Assembly: GCA_037952775.1 (NCBI GenBank)
Contig: JBANAY010000004.1
Location: 14,198,001-14,262,000, forward strand
DNA length: 64,000 nucleotides
Source of the DNA: Clonostachys chloroleuca
Lineage: Eukaryota; Ascomycota; Sordariomycetes; Hypocreales; Bionectriaceae
Direction: 5' to 3'
Position 1 is the stretch's first letter; each line of letters starts with the position of its first letter. Position numbers and translations under genes: made by a program. Shown piece after piece: positions 20,919-32,000 of the stretch. A model generated the notes under the pieces. It was not told where the DNA came from. It did no database searches and was given only the letters and a program-made list of their open reading frames with translations.

Positions 20919-22396
20919 TAGCAGTATCCATCCATCGAAACCAATAGCGTGAAGCCCGGCGCTTGAGACTGACGTGGGCAAAAGAAGCAAAGAAAAAGAC
21001 AAGCGGAAAGAAAAAGAAAACGCCCAAAACTTTGCTGAGGTGCCACGACGCGGTTCGAGACTCGCGGTGTGACAACTCGGCCCATGAAGCCTGCCAAGAT
21101 ATCAGACGGGCCTTTGGTTAATTAAAACTCTTAGCACAAGCCCTATTTGGGTCCACAGGGCTGGGCGTCACACAGATCTTTGGTTGATTCTAACAGACAG
21201 AACAATATTGGTTCCGCTGTCTCCATCAGCTGAGAATATAAGCAATTATAATTGGTCTGTCACTAAAATGAGCACCCCATGTCATCGCTCGGCGCCGAGA
21301 ACCCAATGATCGTTACCGTTGCTGTTGTCCAAGACACACGCCTCGTGAGACACATAGATCAGCCAGGAGTCGCGAGAAGGATCGGGACAGTTGCGCCTCA
21401 GTGTCCCTTCCCGGCCAGACCGCCTCCTTTGTCTGTTGAAAGCGGCGACAGAGAAGCAACAATGTGACAGTCAGACTGATCTGACTGAAGTATTTCTACT
21501 GTACGTACATGCGTACGTACCACCCGTCACGCAGATCCACGTCTCCCTCCCCCAATACGCCATCTATATACCGAAAACCCCTTGTTATCATTTCTTCAAG
21601 GTCCCTATTTACTGGGTAGTATTAACACGTGGATCAATACATTGACCTACCCCTGCTCCTGAGGCACCTGTCAGGCATTTGTAGCGCCCAAGCCAATCTG
21701 AGTCAGCTCAAGAGGATGCATTTCGTCGCAGCATTCTTTGCTTTGATGCCCCTGTTTATTCACAAACAGAAGTCGTAACCGTGAATGCGACGAGCTTATA
21801 TAAGCTACTCATATCAAGCGTAGCCTCAGATGCGAACAAAGTCGACTTGAACGAACTGGTACGCGTCTCGCAACGCAACTGATGAGCCTTGAGGCAAGAT
21901 TTTCTAATTAGCGGCCCGTATTGGTTCGGTAGTCAGACTCTCCATAATTACCCAGTCCTATTGTGCCCCGAGCGCTCGAGCCCCCTGGATCGGGATGCTG
22001 GTATTTCTTTGATACCCGCTCATTTCAGGGACAGACCCATGTACCGAGCTACCGTAGCCATATCGAGATACCAGGCATCAGAATTTGAGAATAGCGCACG
22101 CTCTCAGCAGTTTCTCGCTTTCCTATTCGCCTTCGAAAATAGCATCAGGACATTATTGAAGATGGTGTGCACCAGGTGTACCCCTCATGCCGCCCTCAGA
22201 CCCCCCAGACACACATTCTAATGCTACCTAGGAAGCGAGATTCGGGGTTAGCCTAAAGTGAACTCGTATTCATAACCCACACCCGCAGCCAGATCACTTT
22301 CCTGATTTCTTGTGACTTCTGACTCTCGTTTTCTTGAATTTTTATGCGTGCTGGAAGTCTCTCTTTTCCCCTCTCCACCAGCAGCAGGTGTTCATC

Positions 22397-23835
22397 ATGG
22401 TAGTCATAAACCAGTATGCCCTCGGCCGATGGGGCACAGCTTGGGGATTTCGTATTGCTGCTGCCGCCTCCATCCTAGTGTTGTTCTACCTGGCCTTGTC
22501 CTCTAGCCTGTCGAAGTAAGTTTGATCATTTTCTCCCCTCGTCGGTTCAGACAGGTGGGCTGTGAGCTAATACAGCTGCCCCTCCGACAGAGACTTACTT
22601 GGCAACGGGCATTGGACCGCACCATCGCCCAACGATGCGAACTCTAAACACACGGCCGAACCAGTCTCGTCGTCGTTAGCAAAGCCCACTGAAATACCAT
22701 CACTGGACTCGCCCGCTGCTCCAACATCGATCGCGGTGGAGGTGCCGGCCAGCTCGACAGCGATCATCGAGCAGCCAAAGCCAACGTTCACCGAAAGCAC
22801 ACACGTCAATAAGAACCTCGACCTGCCTGCCCTCCTGGCGCAATTATGGAAGCCAAAATGCCACCCGCTTGAGAATCCCGTTTTTATCACCAACGAGGGC
22901 GTCCGCTTCGAAATCCCACCCAACCAGCAGATTTGGAAGAAACCGCTTGGAAACAAGGTGGTGGTCATTGATGTCGACACACGAGTTAGCGAGGAGAATG
23001 AGAACACGCTGCTGAACCCCAACCCGTTCGACTTCTCGAAGCTTGGTGGAAGAACTGGTGGCCATTTAAATCATTATCTCTATGGTGAGTGGAAGCAGAA
23101 GAAATATCATCTCTGGAGGAACATGCAGGCAATTGCTAACTACCACTAATAGCGTTGATCCACGGCTATGACTACCGACTCATCAAGGCCGGCGACTACC
23201 CCGACAGACACGGTACATGGGTCAAGGTCAGCATTCTCAAGGAGGCTCTCAAGACGCACGACTACGTGGTATTCCTCGACGCCGATGCCGTCATCACCCA
23301 CCTCGAGCTTCCCATCGAGTGGCTCATGAACCTCTGGGACTACAAACCCCACACTCTCATTGCCATGGCCGAGGATCTGGACATCCCGCCAGACTACGAC
23401 CCCCAAGGCAAGATCATCCTCAACACCGGATTCCTCATCGCGCAGGCCAGCGAGCGGACGAGTCAGATGATGGACATGTGGGAGACGTGCCCCGAGAAGA
23501 TCGAAGGCTGCAACCACTGGAAGCACAACTGGGCGCACGAGCAGTCGGCCTTCTCGTACTACATCCGGTACAACTTCACCGAGCCCGACGAGGTGCGCAA
23601 CATCCCCTGCGCCCACGCCAACGGCAACGAGTACTACGAGGAGGGCAAGGGCGCGTGCCGGGGCCACTTTGTGAGCCACAACTGGCAGACCAAGGAGAAG
23701 ACCGTGACCATCCTGCAGAGGAGCGTCATGAGGATGCTGGTTGACCGGCTGCACAGCCAATTCAAGGACGAGCAGCACACGCTCTTCGTCAACGGGTCGT
23801 CTGTCCCGTATCCTATCCAGGAGCTTCACATTTAA
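22397..23835 (+). CDS. GT34 glycosyltransferase (GMA12/MNN10 family alpha-galactosyl/mannosyltransferase)
   Basis: Three exons: 22397-22515, 22591-23084 and 23153-23835, with introns of 75 and 68 nt, for 431 residues. It is a type II Golgi protein: a short basic N terminus, one signal anchor at about residues 19-38 (IAAAASILVLFYLALSSS), and a Ser/Pro/Thr-rich stem. The catalytic domain begins around residue 150. It holds the family pattern HGYDYRLIKAGDY, then HGTWVK, and the DxD metal/nucleotide-sugar motif D247-A-D249 within FLDADA. Further motifs are LNTGFLI, then HEQSAF. It should add galactose or mannose to N- or O-glycans in the Golgi lumen. An in-frame ATG at 22334 would lengthen the cytosolic tail by 21 residues; 22397 suits the anchor better. 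It stands alone, with no link to its neighbours. Confidence 0.92.
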
Positions 23836-25253
23836 CGAGAGCGGGCGATGTTTTTTTTACGTTGACTGTAGATTTTAATGATTGCATATAGACCTTTTTC
23901 TTTTCTTTATGAAAATATTCATGCATACAAAGTCAAACCCTCAATAAAATATATAGTATATGATAAATGAATACCAATTCAAATCGCTCGCCTGCGTCCG
24001 TCTGTCCCTCACACCGCTTGCTCCAAGAGGGCTAGGGCGAAGAGCAATTCCCCATGAAAAACGGAACATGCAAGGCGACCTGAGAACAATCTCGGAGGCA
24101 CCTGGCATTACCCTAGACAAAACATTCAGCTGCCGTCTTTCCGGGCGAAATGTTTCGGAAGACAGCTGGTTGGTTTGTGGCTAATTAATGAAACAGCAAA
24201 GAGCCGATATGCGAGGACTGGTGCATGAATCGATCGCATGCGCTTTCTTCTCACGAATATTCAACAAATTCTGAAACAATGTCCTTTCGATTTTTAACTA
24301 CGGAAAAGGATATTGTTTCACGTTAATGCCTATATCCTAGAGGGTTCTCGAGTTTCTCTTTCTTCGGCTACTGGCTTGAGGCGTTGACATATTCAAGGCC
24401 GCCACGCTCAGCCTACCCTATACTCCTTTGCTAACCACTACACGATCTCCCTGATCCTGCGTTTTAGCATTTTGGAGAACGAGCAAATATTGTAGAAGAT
24501 CATTCCAATGTACCGTTTGACCTGATTTTTGGCCAAAATTGTTGATGGTTTTTAATATATCGTAGACAGAAGACGATCTGAATTGTTATGCTGTGACTTA
24601 GTTCTATGGACGGGCTCGGATCACTGTTTCAAGCCTCTCCTTTTGAATGTATCTTCGACGCTACCCGTTATTATTCATTAGCACCAGAGCATTTATAGAA
24701 ACTATGAAATGAAGTTCTTGTCATCAAATTAGACTTAACAATTAGACTTCATCCCACGTGACAGATAGATTAACCAGACCCTAGTGGCAGTCTTGTCATT
24801 GACCGAAGCTCTCCATACAACCCCTGAAACTATGAAAAGCAACTAAATGCAATTATTAGTATTCGAGCGAGTCCATGAAGCCTGAAGATCGACCGCATAG
24901 AGGGATATAATCGTGCATTTTCCGAGGTTACATGCGGAGAACGATAGGCGGTCATGTGTCCCCGCAAACCGGCGGTGATGGTGGTGGGGATGATGAGCCT
25001 CTGAATTGCACTGTGAACAGGCATACTCCCTTGACTCCCCACATTGACAAGGGCGATGAACTCATTGACTGGACGTAACACGAGGGATTGATGCGGGGAT
25101 ATTGAGTTGGTCCCTTGACTGTAGGCGGATCAGGTCCGACTACGGCGAGGTTTCGCATTGTTTAAAATGCGGTGCGCTCCAAAGTAAATGTAAGCGACAT
25201 AATTAGTCTACCACGACTTCTTGCCAATCCCTAGACTCGTAGTCTCATTTACC
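23836..25253. other. Intergenic, no gene recognised
   Basis: This 1.4 kb region holds the GT34 3' end and the promoter of the next MFS gene. A CACGTG lies at 24755-24760. No motif-bearing frame was seen. Confidence 0.5.
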
Positions 25254-27259
25254 ATGGAGGTAGGCCAAACGAAAGAAGCGCTCGAGTCCATCCATCTCGA
25301 GGATCAAAGCCAACCGCCAACTTCGAAACCGCACACTGAAGATGTAGTGTCCGAGGATGAACGCCAAAGGATTCTTCGTAAAATCGATCTCCGAGTGGTC
25401 CCAATCTTGGCCATCCTATATCTGCTCAGCTTTTTAGACCGAGGTATTGACTATTCGGTTTCGCGTCAAACATGGTGCTGACCATGAGCAGGGAGCATTG
25501 GAAATGCAAATGTTTTGGGACTGTCCGCGGATTTGGGCCTGGTTGGCAACCAATACAACTGGTATTTTGCGATTCGCCGCTATTAAGAGGCATCTGTGAA
25601 AGTATGAGGCTTATCAAATCTAGGGCTTTGACGATTTTCTTCTTCCCATATAGTTTCTTTGAGCCGTTTTGCAACCTATTGCTCGTCAAATTTAGTCCCA
25701 GCCGCTGGTTACCTTCCATAATGGTGCTTTGGGGTAGGAAATCTCATCTCTCAAAATCAGAGAACAATGGGCTCATGCAACCTAGGAATCGCCACCACCT
25801 TGACTGGCATTGTCCACAACTACTCAGGGCTGCTGGCCGCAAGATTCTTCCTCGGTATGACTGAAGCTGGGCTTTGTAAGCGCTACGACCCCCGAAGTAT
25901 TGCAAGGAAACAACCTAATCGATGAAAACAGTCCCCGGAATTGCATTCTATATGTCTTTATGGTACGAAATGCGCTTGCGCGGTATGCCATCAGTTTAGT
26001 AACTAATGACAGTACAGGTACCCGAGAGAAAACGCACAGTTCAGGCTTGCGATGGTCTTCGCATCCGCGTCTATGGCAGGCGCATTCTCCGGTCTTCTAG
26101 CCTACCTCATTGACAAGATGGATGGGGTTGGTGGGTTGGAAGGATGGCGATGGATGTATGAATTCCCCGATCTCCATTGCCCACAATGATGATTCATGTT
26201 AACTCCGATACAGCTTTATCCTGGAAGGAATACTGACTGTTGTGGTTGCCGCCTTTGCATACTTTCTTGTCATGGATGAACCCGCTACTGCGAAATTTCT
26301 GACAGACCGCGAGAAGTTGGTGTTGCGGAAGCTGTTGAATGAGGGTAGCATTGAGAGCAACGCGGAGTCTGCGAATAATCCTACCTTGGGACAAAAGGGA
26401 GAGAAGAAATCGTCGCATGCATGGAAAGCATTCACGGATTGGCAGGTCAGTGCATTGTTATCGGGCTACTGAGATGCAAACTAACAGATTCAAAGACTAT
26501 TTTCCATGCTATAAATTATTGGGGAATGGTGAGTTACAGGTTGATCTTCCTTTTGATTCATCTAAGCTGATTATGAACAGGCTACTGCTGTATATGCGTT
26601 GTCTTTATTTCTCCCTACCATCATCAATGGGCTCGGCTATACTGCCCAGATTGCGCAACTGTTGACCATCCCAGTGTATGCTGCAGCCACAGTATTCACT
26701 CTTGTGGTTGGTTATTACGCGGATAAAACCGGGAAAAGAGGCATCTTTGCAATGGGATGCTATATTGCCGTATTTGTTGGGTTCCTCATTGCAGTTGCCC
26801 CGTCCAACTTTATCCCTGGCTTGAGCTACGCTGGATGCTTTATCGCAGCATGTGGCATGTATCCCAGTGAGCAACTCCCGTACGGAACAGATACTTGGAT
26901 GTTACGTATCTAATATGAATTCTATAGGCATTCCTTGTCTGTTAGCCCTTGCATCGAACAACTACGCTCCTCACACCAAACGTGCCGTTGGAATGGCAAT
27001 TCAAATCGGATTCGGTACTATGGGAGGTGCTGCCGCAGCCAACTTTTATAAGAAAACGGATGCACCTCGATATAGACTGGGGCACTCCTTGGTATTGACC
27101 TTTGCATCCTTAGGTCTTCTTACAGTTGTGGGATACTATCTTCTATGCCGGAAGATCAACAAGAAGAGAGACGGTTTAGGTCCCGAGTCAAGGGCACCTA
27201 CAGAGAAAGAGCTGCTCGAGTTGGGTGATAAGGCGCCGACTTTCAGGTACAAGCTTTGA
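25254..27259 (+). CDS. MFS anion:cation symporter (allantoate/nicotinate permease-like), ten exons
   Basis: The model uses exons 25254-25443, 25492-25561, 25624-25733, 25786-25875, 25932-25962, 26018-26155, 26214-26445, 26496-26528, 26581-26866 and 26928-27259. Introns are 48-62 nt, and total length is 503 residues. Family landmarks appear in order: LYLLSFLDRGSIGNA, FFFPYSFFEP, RFFLGMTEAGLFPG, YPRENAQFRLAM, GWRWIFILEG, LFLPTIINGLGY, and the NxYAPHTKRAVGMAIQ motif of the ACS family. Intron 7 ends at an AAG (26493-26495) rather than the nearer CAG, because only that choice keeps the frame. It is a plasma-membrane importer of organic anions, for example vitamins or amino-acid derivatives. It stands tail-to-tail with the racemase-family gene, with a second ACS carrier beyond it. 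Confidence 0.88.
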
Positions 27260-27454
27260 GAGAATGGAGGGAACTAGAGTGTAAACATCAGGTAAGAATG
27301 GTGACAGCTCTCGCTATTCCTTACTACAACGCTCTAGAAAAACACGGATGTGCAATATGTTGTGGCCTAGATAGATGAAACAGATACTTGAACAAGGGGG
27401 AAGAAGAGTGAACTGGAGCAGGGAAGTTAAATCACTGAAGATAGATACCTCTTT

Positions 27455-28467
27455 TTATTTGAGCCGATATCCTGTCTGAAAAGGATCTGAAGGGTCAAGA
27501 ACTATTTGTTTGTAGCTTGTTATCCAACCTCTACCTTGAATAGTTGGGAGAACCGCATCTTTGTCTCCGACCTTGGCCAAGCCGCGGATATGACAGACAA
27601 ATCTTGTTCCAATCATGCTTTGAAACTTTATCGTTTCTCCGACCTTTATTAAACCTTTCGCATGCAGAATGGCCATCCTTGCGGAACTTCCTGTACCGCA
27701 TGGGCTTCTGTCAAGACGACCTGGGTTAATGACCATGGCCTGCCTGGCGATCTTCTCACCATTAATTTCCTGTATAGGTTCAATGATGCCGATGTTATCG
27801 ATGCCACGAAATTCTGGCGATTCTGGATGAATAGGAGTGTGCTTTTCCAGGACTGCGGCTTTGATGCGGTTGCCCAAGTCGATGAGTTGCGGCCCGTGTT
27901 CGTTCAAGACCTTCAGGCCCAAGCTTGCCGCGTCAACGAATACATACCATCGCGCTCCGAAGGCGATGTCAACCGTTACTGTCCCAACACCAGGGACTTC
28001 AATCGGTAAATCTAAGCCGTACACAAAAGCCGGAACGTTGTCGAGTGATACTGATTTACACTCCCCTTGTTCACAATGGGCTTCCACCTTGACCAAGCCC
28101 GCAGCAGTGTCGTAAAGCACCTCGGTTAGCGGTTCTTTGATGGGTATCATGCCGGTCTCAAGCATGACAGTTGTGGCGCATATGGCGTTGGATCCAGACA
28201 TGGGCGACCAATCTCCGCTGGCCATGACGACGAATCCAGCGTCTGCCCGAGGGTCGCATGGGGGAGAATCAAGACGGCGCTCATCTCAAGACGACCTCTT
28301 GGCTCGTTGAGTAGCAATTGACGTAGATCTTCGTGGTGCTCCCTGAAGTGCAAGAACTTCTCCTTCATGGTCTTGGCTGGTACATCACGTACGCCTCCGA
28401 CAATGACATCGCCAACCTCTCCCTCCGCATGGCATCCAACCACGGAAATGTACCGTGAAGATTTCAT
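27455..28467 (-). CDS. Proline racemase / hydroxyproline epimerase-dehydratase family enzyme (one-base frame break)
   Basis: One exon. The frame breaks at a run of five G (28260-28264 on the plus strand); one extra base joins both halves into 337 residues, the family's usual size. The N-terminal half has the CHAEGE.GDVIVGG signature. The first catalytic position, usually C in MCGHG, is Ser here (S91 in MSGSNAIC). The second catalytic residue C257 in RSPCGTGSSARMA is conserved. A Ser/Cys pair rather than Cys/Cys argues against classical proline racemase and suits a hydroxyproline 2-epimerase or a 3-hydroxyproline dehydratase-like activity, but residues alone do not settle it. It is cytosolic. 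Two ACS transporters flank it, one on each side, which suggests uptake and breakdown of an imino acid or related compound. Confidence 0.88.
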
Positions 28468-29280
28468 GATGCCGTTGATCTGTTGTTACCCACGTACGCA
28501 AGCTAGAAAATGCACATGGCGGAATTTCAGCCTGCCGGTTGGAAACGTTGAAAACGAAACGCGTGCCGTGGGCCCAGGGGTTTAATTGCGCAATAGTTCC
28601 CTCGCGTGGGCTCGCCTGGATGAAGCGAAGTCCCACGAGGTCGGATGGAAGTGGCTCAGGACTGGGATGTTAGCCTACTCCGTGCCACTTATCTGGTAGA
28701 CTGAGCCCGAAACCGGGGATCAACTCCAACAGCCTTCCGATGAAGGCTCCGTGTGCGCCGACTGCCACCGGATGTTCCCACGTGCCATGTCGAGACTAAC
28801 ATGACTCCGATCGCCTTTTAGCCACTCATATGGAGGCTTCACTTGCCTATCTCTTTCCCGATACCCTTCCTTGCTGCACTGGCAATCATTCTGTACTGTT
28901 CGGCGTCAATTGTCCGACGGTGGAGTGGGGTTCTCTTATCACGAATGGACCTTGTGTGTGGGGGAGCGGCACTCGGCCTTGGGAATATCACTATCATGAT
29001 CATACTTAAGTTATACGGATGGATCAGTCCATGACTGACCAGCTATGCTAGTCCCTTGTCTGGATAGTACCAGGTCGTTTGCAAACCTAGCAAATTTTCT
29101 TAAAAAAACTGGATAATCTCTTGGTAGGTACATGTATAAATAAAAGAGTGACGCCCTCTAGCACGAGGAAGTACTATTATGTTACAGCCACAACCGAGCA
29201 CCGCGTAGGGGAACACACCATCTTATCCTCAGCAGGACGAGTAATCAGATCTATACCATCTGCAGTAGCTTCCCTTGGCA
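28468..29280. promoter_or_regulatory. Divergent intergenic region (racemase family / MFS)
   Basis: This 0.8 kb separates two outward-reading genes and should contain both promoters. CACGTG is at 28779-28784. No gene is seen. Confidence 0.4.
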
Positions 29281-30959
29281 ATGGATCACTCGTCAACCAA
29301 CGTCGCCGGTATTACTGGTGCGGCAGACAACAAGGACAATGGCATCGTCAACGAAATTGGCCTGAAAGGGGAAGAGTTGGAAGCCGAGACATTGAGCTCC
29401 AAAACTAACCGCAGACTGAGACTTCGAGTCGATTTCATTGTTCTTCCTCTCATGACAATGGCGTCAGTCATTGCGTTGCTTGACAAGGCAAGCCAAGCCC
29501 CTGATACAATGAGGGCATAATCTCTCGCTAACTTTTCCCTCCACAGAACGCGCTCAGTTTTGCAGCCCTGTTCGGAATGAAAGACGACACGCATCTCCAC
29601 GGGCAGCAGTACAGCTGGTTAGGCTCGATTGTGTATTTTGGATACATGATTGCGCAATTCCCGCTAGGGTGGATCCTAGTGAAGGTGCCCCTGGCCAAGC
29701 TCATGTCGTTCCTCGTCTTGACATGGGGCGTCCTGGTGTGCTCCATAATGGCGTGCGACAGCTTTGCGGGCCTGGCTGCCATTCGCTTTCTTCTAGGCTT
29801 CTTCGAGGCGGGCATTGTGCCTATCAACATGATACTGACGGGAACGTGGTACCGCCGTGAAGAGCAGCCCCTGCGTACAGCCATCTGGTACAACACCCTG
29901 GCTGGTGTCTTGGGTGGCATTTTTGCCTTTGCCATCTCTAAGCTTGATAGCCAGTATCCTGTTTGGAAGCTCATCTTTCTCATCTATGGCTCTGTGAGTC
30001 TTGGATTGGGTGTTGCAATCTTTTTCCTACTCCCGGATCATCCATCTCTTGCTTGGTTTTACAATGTCGAAGACAAGAAGAATAAGGTGATCAGGATTGC
30101 ACCAAACCAGACAGGACAAGGCAATGTTCACCAATTCAAGTGGGCTCAGATTATTGAATCACTGACCGATCCCAAGTTCTGGGTGTTGGCGCTTTATGTT
30201 ATTGCTTGGGGTATTGTTAATGCCGGCATTACCAACGTAAGTTTCGTCCGACCTCAGCTCCGAGATGCCATAAATTGACATGTGCATCTAGTTCAACCCT
30301 TTGATTATATCCGGCTTTGGCTATTCCAGGGAGAGAACGGCTTTGCTAGCATCGCCACAGGCGGCAGTGGCTACCTTCTTTGCGATCACCTGCTCCGCTG
30401 TTGCAAACCATGTGCCAAATATCCGATGCTTAATATGGGCCCTCTCGACTCTTCCTGGGCTCGTGGGAGCTGTGCTCATTCGCGGTAAGTGTTCAGTCAT
30501 TTAGCTCGTTCGGCTTTGTAACACTAATAGAATTTTCGGTCAGTTCTCGATCCTGCTACGAACCGGGGCGGTGCTCTCGCGGGTGTTTACCTGATGGGAT
30601 TCTACAACGTATCCTGGGTCATGGCAATGTCCCTTGTTTCCTCAAACAATGCGGGTGCTACTAAGAGATCATTCGCCACCACCTCCATGTCACTCCTCTA
30701 CGCGATTGGCAACATTATTGGCCCACAGCTGTTTCTTGAGACTCAGGCTCCTCACTACCCCCTTGGGATATATGCCATGATGACTGCATTTGCTGTGCAA
30801 GGAGTTTGCGGTGCGGTATACTTTGCTCTGTGTTTTATTGAGAACAAGAGGAGGGACCGTGAATATGGCAAGGTTGAACATCAGACTATTGCTGGTCTGG
30901 AAGCAGCTGAGAATGACTTGACAGACGGGGAAAACACTGCCTTCCGGTATTGTTTGTAG
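29281..30959 (+). CDS. MFS anion:cation symporter, with one GC-AG intron
   Basis: Four exons: 29281-29487, 29547-30236, 30292-30484 and 30544-30959, for 501 residues. The first intron starts GCAAGC after AAG, a textbook GC donor; no GT donor gives an open frame joining LLDK to NALSFAALFGMKDD. Landmarks are GSIVYFGYMIAQFPLGWIL, RFLLGFFEAGIVP, TGTWYRREEQPLRTAIWY, WKLIFLIYGSVSLGLGV, FNPLIISGFGYSRERTALL, and SNNAGATKRSFATTSMSLLY near the end. It is an ACS-family permease of the same broad group as the gene at 25254 but a distant paralogue. It is divergent from the racemase-family gene and is a plausible importer of its substrate. Confidence 0.9.
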
Positions 30960-32000
30960 ATGGCATTTTGGAGAGGGGGCCTGTCATTTGGACTGCCAGT
31001 TTGCAAGGATTGGATGTTATCCCCCTGGACGCTTTAGTTGGGTCTTGGAATTATCTTTAAGATGCTTAGGTGTTTACATGTTACCTCCTCATATGATTCA
31101 TACTCCCTTGGGCGCTTTGGCAGATGAAGAAGCTCGACACCTTTTGACTTCGGAAGATTTCTTATAGATCGGCACGCCGACCACGGTTGCACCCCTCAAT
31201 AATCTCAAATCATGTGTCAACTGCTTCATCGGGGTGTCTAGGTTCCTATTCTGGCAAGATCTTTATACGCCCAAGAACTCTCCCAATCCCATTGCACAAA
31301 GATACCAGACTCAAGGGAAAGCTGGATAAGGGGCGCGATAGACTGTCATTTTCGCGCTACCTGTCAGACAATATTGAATTATAGGCGGGGATTTGCAGAG
31401 GGTAGGCGTGATTGGGAATTTCATTGATCAGCTTCTCACGTTAGTGTCTGGGTGGCTGGCTGAGTGCGCAGTAGACTGCAGTAGCGGCCGTTAGAAAAAG
31501 CTGAGCCTAGCTGAGGGCCAGGATGGGTGACGAATGGCATATAGATCCCCCCTGCCCCTCCCTCCCAACCCGAGCTGAATATGCAGCTCGATGACATCTT
31601 CAAGAAGGATTGGGCCACGACATGCGGCTATTGGCCGTTGCAACACATCTCCCCTGTGAGGTCCTAAGTCGCTTAAGAGCTTGGCATCACCATGCGCGAA
31701 AGAAAATCAGCTGGCCAGTGAGTTGGCAAGTGTGTTCGATTTTGTCTTACAAGGAGAGGAACTAGAAAAAGTATTACTATGGCGGCGGAGAAAGCTCCTA
31801 GGACGTGGCTTTAACCTTGAATGGGGCCTCAAAAAAAAGGATTTTGTAATCAGGGGTGAAGACGATAAGTATAAGAGTGAACTACTTATACCTCCTTGTA
31901 GTAAAGCTAGTTGTATATCCTTTTTAAAATAATATATTTAACTTGATATTAACTTTTACCCAAGAAAGGCTCAAGCTGATCGGGCCGGCATCATCGCATT
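30960..32000. other. Intergenic, no gene recognised
   Basis: This 1.0 kb region becomes AT-richer around 31830-31970, just before the tandem PLP gene, whose promoter should lie there. No recognisable frame is present. Confidence 0.5.

Larger units (their letters stand above)
18725..22396. other. Long intergenic region without supported genes
   Basis: This is 3.7 kb of ordinary composition. Frames of 60-110 codons exist but lack motifs. It contains an LTR-like fragment near 19263 and a 22-nt G run at 20897-20918. The right end should hold the GT34 promoter. Confidence 0.5.

Noticed and set aside
23146..23829. 227-codon minus-strand frame across the GT34 gene
   Set aside because: It is a shadow of a codon-biased real gene, with a Leu/Val/Asp-rich composition typical of antisense frames.
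11208..28784. Shared CACGTG boxes upstream of the dioxygenase (11208), the orphan gene (15313), the first ACS carrier (24755) and the racemase-family gene (28779), as a common regulon
   Set aside because: A palindromic hexamer is expected roughly 15 times by chance in 64 kb, and others occur in coding or empty DNA. The count is not above expectation.
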